A model generated the notes under the pieces. It did not search any database. It worked only from the letters and a program-made list of their open reading frames with translations, and was not told where the DNA came from. A program made the translations under genes and the position numbers. Positions 1 through 8,629 of a stretch of 64,000 nt of DNA are shown in pieces; the first letter of the stretch is position 1; each line of letters starts with the position of its first letter. This stretch comes from Halorubrum sp. DM2 (lineage in GTDB: Archaea; Halobacteriota; Halobacteria; Halobacteriales; Haloferacaceae): the NCBI RefSeq assembly GCF_901686465.1, contig NZ_LR594487.1, forward strand, positions 248,001-312,000, read 5' to 3'.

Positions 1-61
1 CGTCTCCGCCGCGGTCGGCGGCCTCGGGGCGGACGCCGTCCCGGTCGTCGCCGTCGCTCAC
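1..61 (-). CDS. 5' end of an unidentified gene (runs off the left edge)
   Basis: A GTG at 59-61 opens a reading frame towards the left edge. It begins Met-Ser-Asp-Gly-Asp-Asp-Arg and stays acidic for its 20 visible codons, a typical haloarchaeal N-terminus. The GTG overlaps the TGA stop of the upstream gene at 58-60 in a GTGA arrangement, as in translationally coupled operons elsewhere in this window. Too little is visible to name a product. The call rests on the overlap geometry and the residue composition. Confidence 0.5.
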   Translation of the reverse strand, partial: MSDGDDRDGVRPEAADRGGD

Positions 62-1191
62 GCGTCGGCCACCTCGATCGGGTCGCCGACGGCCCCGCCG
101 AAAAGCGACGCGTGAGACGCGAACAGGTCGCTCCCGGCCGCGGCGTCGACGATCACGGTCCGCCCGTGTCGGGTGACCGTCGCGTCCGCGAGCGAGGTCT
201 CCCCCTCGCGGGCCGCCCGCGCGATCGCCTCGGCAGTCTCCCTGTCGAGGCGGCGGGGATCCGCGACCGCGCCGTACCGCAGCGCGACGCTCGGATCGTC
301 CGTGTCGCCGTCCGCGGCCGCGCCGCCGCTTCCGCTCCCGGATTCCTCGTCTGTCAGCCGGAGCGACGCTCCGACCGCGCTCGACGCGTCGACCGCGGTG
401 CGGAGCCCCTCGGGCGCGTCGGCGAGCAGGTCGCGGAGGTGGTCGCGGGCGTCCGGTCCCAGGTCGACGCACACCGTCGCGTCGCCGCCGAGCAGCGACG
501 GGAGCGGCCCGTAGCTCGCGCTCGTGCCCGCTCGGCGCTCACGCTCGGCGTCGATTCCGGCGTCGCGGTGCGCCGCGGCCGCGTCGGGCGTCGGGCCGTA
601 CGCGCCCACGATCTCGCCCGACGCGACGGCGACCGCCGACCCGATACTCCGCGCTCGGAACCGGGCGAATCCGGAGTCGTCCTCCGCCTCGCGGACCACG
701 TCTGGGTCCGCGTCCAGCTCCGCGGCGAGCGCGGCCGCGTCGACGTCGCCGACGGCGACCGCGCACCCCTCCGGCCCCTCCCCGGTGAGCGCCGCGCCGC
801 CGGTCGCCTGCCGCACGTCGTCGAGTGACGCGCTCTCGTACCGATCGAGGAGCTGTCGGACCCGGCCGCCGATCCCGCTCGGCAGCCCGGTCGCCGTCAG
901 GACCGCCGGGTCGAGCCGCCCCGTCACGACGGTGTCGACGGCGTTCGACGCGGCCGCGGCCGGGTCGTAGGTCCCGGCGGCGACCGCGGAGCGCGGCCCG
1001 TCGGTCCCCGCGTTGACACCGCCGCTCGCCGCCTCCTCGTCGGCCGCGTCGACTCCGGACCCGGCCGACTGAACCGCGAGCGTCGAGTCGGGCGGCGGCT
1101 CGGCAGTTAGGGCACTGATCGGTCCGCCGACTCCCAACCCAGTCGCTGCGAGCGCGGCTACGCGCTTCGCGAACGTCCGTTTGGAGGGCAT
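58..1191 (-). CDS. Hypothetical exported haloarchaeal protein
   Basis: This 377-residue protein is not assigned to a family. Residues 4-30 look like a signal region: Lys-Arg residues, then a hydrophobic stretch (AALAATGLGVGG) and an Ala-rich segment, so export is likely. The rest is Ala-, Asp- and Gly-rich and acidic with no cysteine cluster or nucleotide-binding motif. A Gly/Ser-rich acidic linker lies near residues 280-300. It is probably co-transcribed with the gene leaving the left edge, which starts on its stop codon. The ATG at 1189-1191 follows an AT-rich stretch that could hold the promoter. Function unknown. Confidence 0.7.
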   Translation of the reverse strand: MPSKRTFAKRVAALAATGLGVGGPISALTAEPPPDSTLAVQSAGSGVDAADEEAASGGVNAGTDGPRSAVAAGTYDPAAAASNAVDTVVTGRLDPAVLTATGLPSGIGGRVRQLLDRYESASLDDVRQATGGAALTGEGPEGCAVAVGDVDAAALAAELDADPDVVREAEDDSGFARFRARSIGSAVAVASGEIVGAYGPTPDAAAAHRDAGIDAERERRAGTSASYGPLPSLLGGDATVCVDLGPDARDHLRDLLADAPEGLRTAVDASSAVGASLRLTDEESGSGSGGAAADGDTDDPSVALRYGAVADPRRLDRETAEAIARAAREGETSLADATVTRHGRTVIVDAAAGSDLFASHASLFGGAVGDPIEVADA

Positions 1192-1280
1192 CGTTTCACG
1201 TGACTCGTGACAAGTAATAATACTACCGGGTGGCGACGCCCGGTGGTCGCCCTTCAGGCGGTCGGTTTCCGTGACCTCGG

Positions 1281-1340
1281 ACGCGTCTGTCAGTCGTCGG
1301 ACGCGTCTGTCAGTCGTCGGGCGCGTCTGTCAGTCGTCGA
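1281..1340. repeat. Three tandem 20-bp units at the 3' end of the peroxiredoxin gene
   Basis: The 20-bp unit (acgcgtctgtcagtcgtcgg) occurs at 1281-1300, 1301-1320 and, with one or two changes, 1321-1340. The third unit contains the stop codon and last codons of the peroxiredoxin gene. The other two lie just downstream, so the gene terminus looks to have been tandemly copied. Replication slippage is the simplest explanation. Confidence 0.85.
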
Positions 1341-1797
1341 GCGCGTCGATGTCGTCGAGAATCTCGACGGCGTGGTCCTCGGGAGAGACGCCCTCGTAGG
1401 CTAAGGCGACGGTCCCCGTCCCGTCGAGGACGTACGTGTTCCGGAACACGCCGTCGAAGGTGTTCCCGAACATCGACTTCTCGCCGTAGGAGTCGTACGC
1501 GGCCGCGACCGCCCCGTCGGGGTCCGAGAGGAGGGTGAAGGGCAGATCGTACTCCGCGGCGAACGGCTCCAGGTCCTCGACGGGGTCGTCACTGATCCCG
1601 ACGACGGCGACGTCCCTGTCCTCGAACGCGTCCCACTCGTCGCGGAAGCTACACGCCTCGGCGGTACAGCCGGGGGTGTCGGCGCGCGGGTAGAAGTACA
1701 CCACCGTGTGGCTCGCGGCGGCCGGGTCGACGGTGACCGTCTCGCCGCGGTGGTCGGTGAGCGTGATCTCGGGTGCGGAGTCGCCCGGGTCGAGCAT
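1330..1797 (-). CDS. bcp: Thioredoxin-dependent peroxiredoxin, BCP/PrxQ type
   Basis: This 155-residue protein has the usual length for the bacterioferritin-comigratory-protein family. These cytosolic enzymes reduce hydrogen peroxide and organic hydroperoxides with electrons from thioredoxin. The active-site stretch is TPGCTAEACSF: Cys44 is the expected peroxidatic cysteine, and Cys49, five residues on, is the PrxQ-type resolving cysteine. An Arg follows in FRDEW, as in the family. The ATG at 1795-1797 begins Met-Leu-Asp-Pro-Gly-Asp-Ser-Ala-Pro. It is divergent from the histidine kinase gene across 74 bp that must hold both promoters. A tandem repeat overlaps its 3' end. Confidence 0.93.
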   Translation of the reverse strand: MLDPGDSAPEITLTDHRGETVTVDPAAASHTVVYFYPRADTPGCTAEACSFRDEWDAFEDRDVAVVGISDDPVEDLEPFAAEYDLPFTLLSDPDGAVAAAYDSYGEKSMFGNTFDGVFRNTYVLDGTGTVALAYEGVSPEDHAVEILDDIDALDD

Positions 1798-1871
1798 ACG
1801 AACTGACTCTCCTCGAACGAGTTAGGGGATTCGGTCCATTTTTACCGACTACTCGCAACCTACCCGTATCG

Positions 1872-3920
1872 ATGGCGTGGCAACCGACGCCGTACACGGT
1901 TCCGCTGCTCGTCGCGGCGGTCGCGTCCTTCGCGTTCACCGTGTACGCGGTCGCCAACCGCTCTCGCGGCGGTCACGCCCTCCTGTGGAGCTTCGTCGGC
2001 GTCGCGGGCACCGCCGGCCTCTGGTCGCTGACGTACGCGGCCCAGCTGTCGGCGGCCTCGCTTCCGACCGCGCTCCTCCTCAACCGCTTCGTCTGGCTCG
2101 GGGCCGCCGGGTTGGCGGTCGCGTGGCCGGCGTTCGTCCTCTCGTACGTCGATAGGACAGCGTGGCTCGGTCGCCGGCGCTTCGCGCTCTTCTGGATCGT
2201 CCCCGTCGCGGTCGTCGCCGCGGTCTGGACCGTCGGCGTCGACCCGCTGTTCTACGCCGACCCGTCGCTCGTCGACGCGGGCGGCTACCGCGTCCTCGAC
2301 TACGAGCCGACGCCCGCGCTGCTCGGGTTCGTCGGCTACACCTACGCGGTCAACCTGTTCACCTTCGCCGTCCTCGGCTACGCCGCGGCCACCCGCGACG
2401 GCGTGTTCCGTCGGCAGGCCAGCGTCCTCTTCGTCGCCGGCGTCGCGCCGCTGGCGCTCGGCGCGGCCGGCATCGCCGGCGTGATCGGTCCCGAGAACGG
2501 GCTCGTCGATTTCACTCCCGTCGCGTTCAGCGGGACCTCGGCGCTCTTGGCGTGGGTCGTGTTCCGGTACCGGCTGCTCGACGTCTCGCCCATCGCCCGC
2601 GACGCGGTGTTCGCGAACCTCTCGGACGGCGTCGTCGTCTGCGACGCCGACGGCCGCGTGGTCGACCGCAACGACCCCGCGCGGTCGCTGTTCCCCGACG
2701 CCGAACTCGGCGTCCACGCCGAGGAGGCGTTCGACGACGCCCCGTCTGTCGCCGAGGCGGTCACGGACGGGGCGGTCGAAGACGAGTTCCGCGTGACGGT
2801 CCACGGGAGCGGCGCGCCGCGGTTCCTGACCGTCGACGTCCACGGCATCACCGCGCCGGGAACGGCCCGCAGCGGGACGGTCCTCCTGTTCCGCGACGTC
2901 ACCGAGCGGGAGACGCTCCAGCGGCGCTACCGCGCGCTCATCGAGAAGTCGCCGAACGTGATCGCCGTCTGCGGCGACGACGGGTTACTCCGGTACGTGA
3001 GCCCGTCGATAGAGCGCTTGATCGGCCACCAGACGAGCGAAGTCGAGGGCCGGCCGGTCATCGACCTGGTCCATCCCGAGGAGCAGCGGGAGGCACAGGA
3101 GGCGTTCGAGCGCGCCTTCGACAGCGACGAGCCGGTGTCGCTCTCGCACCGTATCGCCTGCGCCGACGGCAGTTGGCGGCAGTTCGAGACGGTGATCGAG
3201 CGGTTGTTCGAGGACGCGCGCGAGGTCGTCATCACCGCCACCGACGTCACCGAGGCCCGGCGGTACGAACAGCGGCTCCAAGTCCTGAACCGCGTCCTGC
3301 GACACGACCTGAAGAACGATACCAACGTCATCGGCGGGTACGCCGACCTCCTCCGCGACCACGTCGACGAGGAGGGGGACCTGTACCTCGACATCATCGA
3401 CCGGAAGGTGAAGACGCTGACCCACCTCAGCGATCAGGCCCGCGAGATCGACGTGGCGCTCCACAGCGACGCGGGCCGGAGCGACATCGACCTGGCCGCG
3501 CTCGTCGAGCGGCTCTGTGACTCGCTGGAGTCGTCGTTCCCGCACGCCGCGGTGACGGTCAGCGTCCCCGAGTCGGCCATCGTCTCCGCCGACGAGCTCT
3601 TGGAGTCGGCGATCCGCAACGTGTTGGAGAACGCCGTCGTCCACAACGACCGCGACGACCCGCACGTCGAGGCGGCGGTCGTCGCCGACGGCGACCGGTT
3701 CCGGGTCGACGTGGCCGACGACGGGCCGGGGATCCCGCCGATCGAGCGGGCGGTGTTCACGGAGGCCCGGGAGACGGCGCTCGAACACGCGAGCGGGCTC
3801 GGGCTCTGGCTCGTCCACTGGATCGTCACGGAGTCGGGCGGCGACCTCGAGATCGACACCCGGGAGCCGACCGGCACGGTGGTGCGGATGTGGCTCCCGC
3901 GAGCGGCCGAAGAAAGCTGA
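1872..3920 (+). CDS. Membrane sensor histidine kinase with 7TM, two PAS and HATPase domains
   Basis: This 682-residue two-component sensor starts at ATG 1872; in-frame ATG codons further upstream overlap the divergent gene. Residues 1 to about 225 form a hydrophobic region like the N-terminal 7TM domain of archaeal histidine kinases. Two PAS-like segments follow (about 240-345 and 350-470), the second reading YRALIEKSPNVIAV. The phospho-acceptor is His478 in LRHDLKND. The ATP-binding domain has an N box (NVLENAVVHND), a G1 box (DDGPGIP) and a GLGLWL box. No response regulator is adjacent, so the partner is unknown. It ends 6 bp from the convergent stop of the next gene. Confidence 0.9.
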   Translation: MAWQPTPYTVPLLVAAVASFAFTVYAVANRSRGGHALLWSFVGVAGTAGLWSLTYAAQLSAASLPTALLLNRFVWLGAAGLAVAWPAFVLSYVDRTAWLGRRRFALFWIVPVAVVAAVWTVGVDPLFYADPSLVDAGGYRVLDYEPTPALLGFVGYTYAVNLFTFAVLGYAAATRDGVFRRQASVLFVAGVAPLALGAAGIAGVIGPENGLVDFTPVAFSGTSALLAWVVFRYRLLDVSPIARDAVFANLSDGVVVCDADGRVVDRNDPARSLFPDAELGVHAEEAFDDAPSVAEAVTDGAVEDEFRVTVHGSGAPRFLTVDVHGITAPGTARSGTVLLFRDVTERETLQRRYRALIEKSPNVIAVCGDDGLLRYVSPSIERLIGHQTSEVEGRPVIDLVHPEEQREAQEAFERAFDSDEPVSLSHRIACADGSWRQFETVIERLFEDAREVVITATDVTEARRYEQRLQVLNRVLRHDLKNDTNVIGGYADLLRDHVDEEGDLYLDIIDRKVKTLTHLSDQAREIDVALHSDAGRSDIDLAALVERLCDSLESSFPHAAVTVSVPESAIVSADELLESAIRNVLENAVVHNDRDDPHVEAAVVADGDRFRVDVADDGPGIPPIERAVFTEARETALEHASGLGLWLVHWIVTESGGDLEIDTREPTGTVVRMWLPRAAEES

Positions 3921-3926
3921 CCCCGC

Positions 3927-4253
3927 CTACACGTCGACGCGAACGACGTGGCCGCCGCAGCCGCACTGCTCGACGTACTCCGGGTCGAGGTCGTCGTCGA
4001 ACGCCGCCTCCAGCGCGTCGAAGAGGTACCCCTCCGGGTGGCCGTGGTCGCCGTGAGTGACGAGGTTGACGTGGTTGCCCGCGGCCGTGTGCTCGACCGC
4101 TTCGATCGCCTGCCGGACGAGCAGGTCGCGGTTCGCGGCGTGTTCGGGGCCTTCGAGGTTCGCGGACCACGAGTTCTCGTGGACGTGGTCCGTCACCGGG
4201 TCCGTCACCGGGTCCGCGCCGTGGTCGTGGTCGTGATCGTCGTGTGTAGCCAT
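3927..4253 (-). CDS. CGCGG-family putative radical-SAM-modified RiPP precursor
   Basis: This 108-residue protein has a His/Asp-rich N-terminus (HDDHDHDHG) with a small DPVTDPVTD duplication, a helical middle, and a conserved tail ending EQCGCGGHVVRV. The CGCGG motif is at residues 97-101. Haloarchaeal proteins with this tail are annotated as putative ribosomally made peptides modified by a radical SAM enzyme; that assignment comes from family knowledge. No radical SAM gene is in the window, so any maturase would act from elsewhere. The start is ATG 4251-4253; longer in-frame starts would run through the divergent DUF2249 gene. The His-rich leader could also bind metal. Confidence 0.7.
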   Translation of the reverse strand: MATHDDHDHDHGADPVTDPVTDHVHENSWSANLEGPEHAANRDLLVRQAIEAVEHTAAGNHVNLVTHGDHGHPEGYLFDALEAAFDDDLDPEYVEQCGCGGHVVRVDV

Positions 4254-4263
4254 CTCGATCGGA

Positions 4264-4306
4264 GGAACGTTCCCCACGCGGATACCGCTTCGAGCGAACA
4301 TGTTCG
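4264..4306. promoter_or_regulatory. Two palindromes in the shared promoter of the divergent CGCGG and DUF2249 genes
   Basis: The 91-bp divergent gap holds a perfect 10-bp palindrome at 4264-4273 (ggaacgttcc) and a perfect 12-bp palindrome at 4295-4306 (cgaacatgttcg). Both contain GAAC/GTTC half sites. The second resembles the haloarchaeal NarO consensus CGAAC-N4-GTTCG but has a 2-bp spacer, so a different regulator may bind. They are suitably placed to control both genes. Confidence 0.5.
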
Positions 4307-4344
4307 ACGGGAGGGTTACCACCGCGCGGCCCGTCGATCGATCC

Positions 4345-4581
4345 ATGAGCGCCGACCCATTCGACGACGCGGACGAGCGCTTGGACGCCCGCGAGATCGA
4401 CGGCGAACCGTTCGGCGATATCATGGCCGCGCTCGACGGCCTCGACGACGGGGAGTCGCTACTCCTGGTCAACAGCTTCGAGCCGGTCCCGCTGTACGAC
4501 GTGCTGGCGGAGCGGGGGTTCACCCACGAGACGGCGAACCCGGCCGAAGACGAGTGGTTCGTCGAGATCACGCCCACCTGA
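4345..4581 (+). CDS. DUF2249 domain protein
   Basis: This 78-residue cytosolic protein consists of one DUF2249 domain, the small alpha/beta fold related to TusA-like proteins. Typical features are LDAREIDGE near the start, a central LLLVNSFEPVPLYDVL and a final WFVEI strand. Such genes occur near nitrogen-oxide respiration and redox-stress genes in archaea, but the biochemical role is not settled. ATG 4345 is chosen because an earlier in-frame start at 4300 would lie inside the 12-bp palindrome. It is divergent from the CGCGG protein gene, which suggests common regulation. Confidence 0.8.
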   Translation: MSADPFDDADERLDAREIDGEPFGDIMAALDGLDDGESLLLVNSFEPVPLYDVLAERGFTHETANPAEDEWFVEITPT

Positions 4582-4672
4582 GCGGAGGCTGAGACGGCTC
4601 GGTGACCCCGAGCCGGAGCGCCGCCGACCGCCCTCCGCAACCTCTTTGCGCGCGGTCGCCGAACCCGAACTC

Positions 4673-5581
4673 ATGAGTCACGGATCCCTCGACGCGGACG
4701 CGGTCGAGAGCTACCGCGAGGCCGGCGCGGTGCTGACCGAGGCGATGAACGAGGCCCGCGAGATGGTCGAACCGGGCCGCACCCACCTCGAAGTCGCCGA
4801 GTGGACGGAGGACTTCGTCCGCGAGCAGGGCGCGGGGCTCGCGTTCCCGGTGAACGTCAGCGTCGACCCCGAGGCGTCGCACGCGACGCCCGGCCGCGAC
4901 GACGAGACGGAGTTCGGCGAGGAGATGGTGTGTCTCGACGTCGGCGTCCACGTCGACGGCTACATCGCCGACGCCGCCGTCACCGTCGACCACTCCGGGA
5001 ACCCCGAACTCGTCGAGGCCGCCGAGATGGCGCTCGAAGCCGCCCTCGACGAGGCCGGCCCGGGCGTCGAGGTCGGCGTCGTCGGGCAGGCGATAGAGGA
5101 CGTGATCCGCGGGTACGGCTACACGCCCGTCCTCAACCTCTCCGGCCACGGCGTCCAGCGGTACGACGCCCACACCGGTCCCACCGTCCCGAACCGCGGC
5201 GTCGACCGCTCGGTCGAGTTGGAGCCGGGGCAGGCGGTCGCGATCGAGCCGTTCGCCACCGACGGCCGCGGCAAGGTGGGCGAGGGGACCGACGAGGAGA
5301 TCTTCGAACAGCAGGGGTCGGCGAGCGTGCGCGACCGCCGCGCCCGGCAGGCGCTCGAAGAGATCGAGGCGTTCGACGACCTCCCCTTTGCCGCCCGCTG
5401 GCTGGAGTCCGACCGCGCGGAGATGTCGCTCCGCCGGCTGAAGCAGGCGAACGCGATCAAGGGGTACCCCGTGTTGAAGGAGGACGACGACGCCCTCGTG
5501 AGTCAGGCGGAACACACGCTGCTCGTCACCGAGGACGGCGTCGAGGTGACGACCGCGGGCATCCACGGCTTCGACGACTGA
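4673..5581 (+). CDS. map: Type II methionine aminopeptidase
   Basis: This 302-residue metallopeptidase removes the N-terminal methionine from nascent proteins in the cytosol. Metal ligands of the pita-bread fold are visible: Asp in CLDVGVHVDGYIADAA, His in NLSGHGVQRY and Glu in VAIEPFATDG, with a last Glu expected near the C-terminus. The length and the inserted segment before the final strands fit the archaeal/eukaryotic type II class. ATG 4673 is preferred because MSHGSL begins the conserved region. Its stop overlaps the start of the HIT gene (ATGA), so the two are probably translationally coupled. Confidence 0.94.
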   Translation: MSHGSLDADAVESYREAGAVLTEAMNEAREMVEPGRTHLEVAEWTEDFVREQGAGLAFPVNVSVDPEASHATPGRDDETEFGEEMVCLDVGVHVDGYIADAAVTVDHSGNPELVEAAEMALEAALDEAGPGVEVGVVGQAIEDVIRGYGYTPVLNLSGHGVQRYDAHTGPTVPNRGVDRSVELEPGQAVAIEPFATDGRGKVGEGTDEEIFEQQGSASVRDRRARQALEEIEAFDDLPFAARWLESDRAEMSLRRLKQANAIKGYPVLKEDDDALVSQAEHTLLVTEDGVEVTTAGIHGFDD

Positions 5582-6147
5582 TGGAGCGGATCTACGCTCC
5601 CTGGCGGATCGAGTGGGTCGAGCGCGACGCGGACCCGATCGAGGGCTGCCCGTTCTGCGTCCTCCCCGAGCGCGACGACGACCGCGAGGCCCGGATCGTC
5701 GCCTACAGCGACCGCAACTACGTCCTACTCAACAACGCGCCGTACAACCCCGGCCACGCGATGGTGATCCCGAACGACCACCACGAGGACCCGACCGACC
5801 TCGACGACGCGACCCTCCTCGACCACGCGAAACTGAAGGCGGCGACGCTGTCGGCGATGCGCCGCGACGTCGACCCCGACGGCGTCAACACCGGACAGAA
5901 CCTCGGCGACTCGGCCGCCGGCGGCTCGATCGACCACCTTCACACCCACGTCGTCCCGCGGTGGAACGGCGACACGAACTTCATGCCCGTCACCGGCGGG
6001 ACGAAGGTGATCGTGGAGGCGATCGACCGCACCTACGGCCACCTCCACGCCGGGTTCGCGGCCGGCGACGACGTGGTCGACGCGGGCGACGCCGACGCGG
6101 GCAAGGCGGTGCGGCTCTCCTTCGACCTCGGCGTCGACGCCGTCTGA
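5581..6147 (+). CDS. HIT family hydrolase
   Basis: This 188-residue histidine-triad protein is a nucleotide-binding hydrolase or transferase. The catalytic motif HLHTHVVPRW (HxHxH) lies near residues 120-130. The N-terminus has a CPFC pair that may bind zinc, then YVLLNNAPYNPGHAMVIP, as in the galactose-1-phosphate-uridylyltransferase-like/Fhit branch. Ap4A-type dinucleotides or AMP derivatives are the likely substrates, but the exact one cannot be read. The ATG lies on the map stop codon. The acidic C-terminal tail is a haloarchaeal addition. Confidence 0.92.
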   Translation: MERIYAPWRIEWVERDADPIEGCPFCVLPERDDDREARIVAYSDRNYVLLNNAPYNPGHAMVIPNDHHEDPTDLDDATLLDHAKLKAATLSAMRRDVDPDGVNTGQNLGDSAAGGSIDHLHTHVVPRWNGDTNFMPVTGGTKVIVEAIDRTYGHLHAGFAAGDDVVDAGDADAGKAVRLSFDLGVDAV

Positions 6148-6153
6148 GATCCG

Positions 6154-6903
6154 TCAGTACACTAACTCGCCCGAGATGAACTTCCGGGTGCGCTCGTCGG
6201 CCGGGTCCTCGAAGACCCGCTCCGTCGGCCCGAGCTCCGTGATCCCGTCGTCGAGCAGCACGGCGACGCGGTCCGCGACGCGCTCGGCCTGATGCATGTC
6301 GTGGGTGGCGAGCGCGACGCCGATCCCCCGATCGCTCGCCTCCCCGATCGCGTCCTCGATGACGGCGGTGTTGCGCGGGTCGAGGTCGGAGGTCGGCTCG
6401 TCGAGGAGGAGCGCGTCCGGCTCGTACGCCAGTGCGCGGGCGAACGACACGCGCTGGGCCTCGCCGCCGGACAGCGAGTCGGCGTGACGGCCCGTCTCGT
6501 CCGCCAGCCCGACCACGTCGAGCGCCTCGCGGACCGCCTCCGGGACGCCGCGCCCGAACAGCGACCCGATTCGGTCGGTCCACGAGCGACGGACGCGGAG
6601 CCCGTACTCGACGTTGCGCGCGACGGAGGCGTCGAAGAGGCTCGCCTCCTGGAACACCACCCCGACGCGGCGGCGCAGGGCGAGCCGCTCAGCCTCGGGG
6701 ACCGTCCACGCGTCGGTGCCGTCGAGCGCGACGGTCCCCTCGTCCGGCTCCGCAGAGAGCGCGAGCAGGCGGAGCAGCGTCGTCTTGCCGACCCCGGACG
6801 GCCCGACGACCGCGAGCACCTCGCCGGCGTCGATCTCGACCGAGAGGTCCCGCAAGACGGTCTCGTCGCCGTACGACGCCGAGACGTCGGTCACTCGGAG
6901 CAT
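6154..6903 (-). CDS. tupC: Tungstate ABC transporter, ATP-binding subunit
   Basis: This 249-residue ATPase powers the importer formed with the two genes upstream on this strand. Visible motifs are Walker A GPSGVGKTT (about 35-43), the signature LSGGEAQRV, and Walker B ALLLDEPTSDLD followed by the H-loop His in ATHDMHQ. It acts at the cytoplasmic face of the membrane. Its ATG overlaps the permease stop, and the order A-B-C is that of tupABC. Assignment to tungstate rests on the binding protein, not on this subunit, which alone would be called a generic oxyanion-transport ATPase. Confidence 0.88.
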   Translation of the reverse strand: MLRVTDVSASYGDETVLRDLSVEIDAGEVLAVVGPSGVGKTTLLRLLALSAEPDEGTVALDGTDAWTVPEAERLALRRRVGVVFQEASLFDASVARNVEYGLRVRRSWTDRIGSLFGRGVPEAVREALDVVGLADETGRHADSLSGGEAQRVSFARALAYEPDALLLDEPTSDLDPRNTAVIEDAIGEASDRGIGVALATHDMHQAERVADRVAVLLDDGITELGPTERVFEDPADERTRKFISGELVY

Positions 6904-7652
6904 CAGGCCGTCACCCCGCCGTCGCCGAAGTACACGACGACGGCGTTGACGGTCAACACGAGCGCGACGAGCACCGCGCCGAGCACCATCGCCGTCTCGT
7001 ACTGGCCCTGCCGCGCCTCCAGTTGGATGGCGGTCGTCAGGGTGCGGGTCTTCGAGATCCCGTCCGCGCCCGTGATGTTGCCGCCGACGATGAGGACGGA
7101 CCCGACCTCGCTTATCGCGCGACCGAACCCGGCCAACACCGCCGTGGCGATCCCGTAGCGCGCCTCCTTGATCACGACGAGCGCCGCGTCGAGCCGCGTC
7201 CCGCCGAGCGCGCGCGCGGCGTCGCGGACCCCGTCGTCGACCCCGTCGACGGCGGCGAGGCTGATCGCCGTGATCGGCGGCGTCGCGAGCACGAACTGCG
7301 ACAGGATCATCGCCTGCTTGGTGAATATGAGGTTCAGCGACCCGAGCGGCCCCTGGTTCGAGACGGCGAAGAGGACGAGCAACCCGACCACGACGCTCGG
7401 GAACCCCATCCCCGTGTTGACCACCGACTTCACGAACCCCTTCCCGGGGAACTCCGCGAACCCGAGCGCGACCGCGACCGGCACGCTGACGAGCGTGCTC
7501 ACGGCGACGGCGGTGACGCTCACGTACAGCGAGACGAAGATAATGCTCCGGACGTACCCGTCCCTGAACGGGAGATCGAGGAGCGAGAGCGCCAGTTCCG
7601 GGGTCGTCGCGAGAGCCACGAGTTCCGGAATCGCCGCGAGGGTCACGCTCAC
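6903..7652 (-). CDS. tupB: Tungstate ABC transporter, permease subunit
   Basis: This 249-residue membrane protein has about five to six hydrophobic segments. The inner-membrane-component signature that contacts the ATPase is recognisable ([21 protein letters not shown], near residues 140-160, with the conserved Gly). It forms the channel for tungstate in the TupABC importer. It overlaps tupA by 4 bp and tupC by 1 bp, so the three genes are one transcription unit read leftwards. Molybdate or another oxyanion is the alternative substrate. Confidence 0.88.
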   Translation of the reverse strand: MSVTLAAIPELVALATTPELALSLLDLPFRDGYVRSIIFVSLYVSVTAVAVSTLVSVPVAVALGFAEFPGKGFVKSVVNTGMGFPSVVVGLLVLFAVSNQGPLGSLNLIFTKQAMILSQFVLATPPITAISLAAVDGVDDGVRDAARALGGTRLDAALVVIKEARYGIATAVLAGFGRAISEVGSVLIVGGNITGADGISKTRTLTTAIQLEARQGQYETAMVLGAVLVALVLTVNAVVVYFGDGGVTA

Positions 7653-8629
7653 TCGTCGCCGGAGTCGCTACTCCAGCCTTCCGGTACGTACTGCTGGAAG
7701 TCCGGGTTCTCCGAGACCGCTCTGGGGAAGAACAGCTGCTCGCCGTTCACCTGGTACTCCGAGATCGACGCTTGGACGCCCGGACTCGTGATCCAGCCGA
7801 TGTACGCCATCGCAAGGTCGTAGTTGGCGTCCTCGTGAACGCCGGGGTTCACCGCCATGACCCCGTACGGGTTCGCGAGGATCTCCGGGCCGTCCTCGAT
7901 CGGTCCCTGAACGAGGATCGTCAGGTCGATCTCGGAGCGCTGCGAGATGAAGGTCCCGCGGTCCGAGAGCGTGTACGCACCCTGTTGGGTGGCGATGTTC
8001 AGCGCCTCGCCCATCCCGCTTCCGGTCTCCTGATACCAGTCACCGCCGGGGTCGGTCCCCGCCGCCTCCCAGAGGTTGAGCTCCTTCGTGTGCGTCCCGG
8101 AGTTGTCGCCGCGCGAGACGAACGCGGCCCCCGCCTCGGCGATCGACGTGAGCGCCTCCGTCGCCGAACCCATCCCCCGAATCCCGGCCGGGTCGCTCTC
8201 GGGACCGACGATCACGAAGTCGTTGAACATCAGGTCGCGGCGGTTGACGCCGTACCCGTTGCGGAGGAACTCGTCTTCGAGCCCGCGGGCGTGGACCATC
8301 ACCACGTCCGAGTCGCCGTTGCGGGCGGTCTCCAAGGCCGCGCCGGTCCCCTGCGCGACGGCGTCGACCTCGACGCCGTACCTCTCCTCGAAGTCCGTGT
8401 GGATCGCGTCGAGGAGTCCGGTGTCGTAGGTGCTCGTCGTCGTCGTGAGCGTCAGCGTCTCGCCGGCGACGCCGGCGGCCCCGCCGGCGCTCCCGCCGTC
8501 GCTGGTCCCGTTGCCGGCAGTCCCGTCCCCTTCGTTGCCGTCGCCGCCGCTCGTCGACGAGCAGCCGGCCGTGCTCACTATCCCGGCGGCACTCAGCGCC
8601 GCCACGAACTCGCGGCGTTGTATCGTCAT
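7649..8629 (-). CDS. tupA: Tungstate-binding lipoprotein of the TupABC importer
   Basis: This 326-residue extracellular binding protein has an N-terminus with basic residues, a hydrophobic core and a lipobox-like ending at Cys (STAGCSS, about residue 23). A Gly/Ser/Asp-rich linker follows that holds it off the membrane. The mature domain opens with [13 protein letters not shown]: the TTTS motif marks TupA-type tungstate binders and differs from ModA/WtpA. Further family features are [23 protein letters not shown] and [13 protein letters not shown]. It is the first gene of the operon, and its start codon lies inside a 24-bp inverted repeat. Confidence 0.92.
   Translation of the reverse strand: MTIQRREFVAALSAAGIVSTAGCSSTSGGDGNEGDGTAGNGTSDGGSAGGAAGVAGETLTLTTTTSTYDTGLLDAIHTDFEERYGVEVDAVAQGTGAALETARNGDSDVVMVHARGLEDEFLRNGYGVNRRDLMFNDFVIVGPESDPAGIRGMGSATEALTSIAEAGAAFVSRGDNSGTHTKELNLWEAAGTDPGGDWYQETGSGMGEALNIATQQGAYTLSDRGTFISQRSEIDLTILVQGPIEDGPEILANPYGVMAVNPGVHEDANYDLAMAYIGWITSPGVQASISEYQVNGEQLFFPRAVSENPDFQQYVPEGWSSDSGDE

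Noticed and set aside
4300..4344. Upstream start for the DUF2249 protein at 4300
   Set aside because: It would add 15 poorly conserved residues and place the ATG within a 12-bp palindrome that looks regulatory; ATG 4345 fits better.
6154..8629. tupABC considered as a phosphate or molybdate (Pst/Mod) system
   Set aside because: The binding protein has the TTTS motif of TupA and lacks the ModA/PstS pattern; the divergent regulator has an oxyanion-binding Mop domain.
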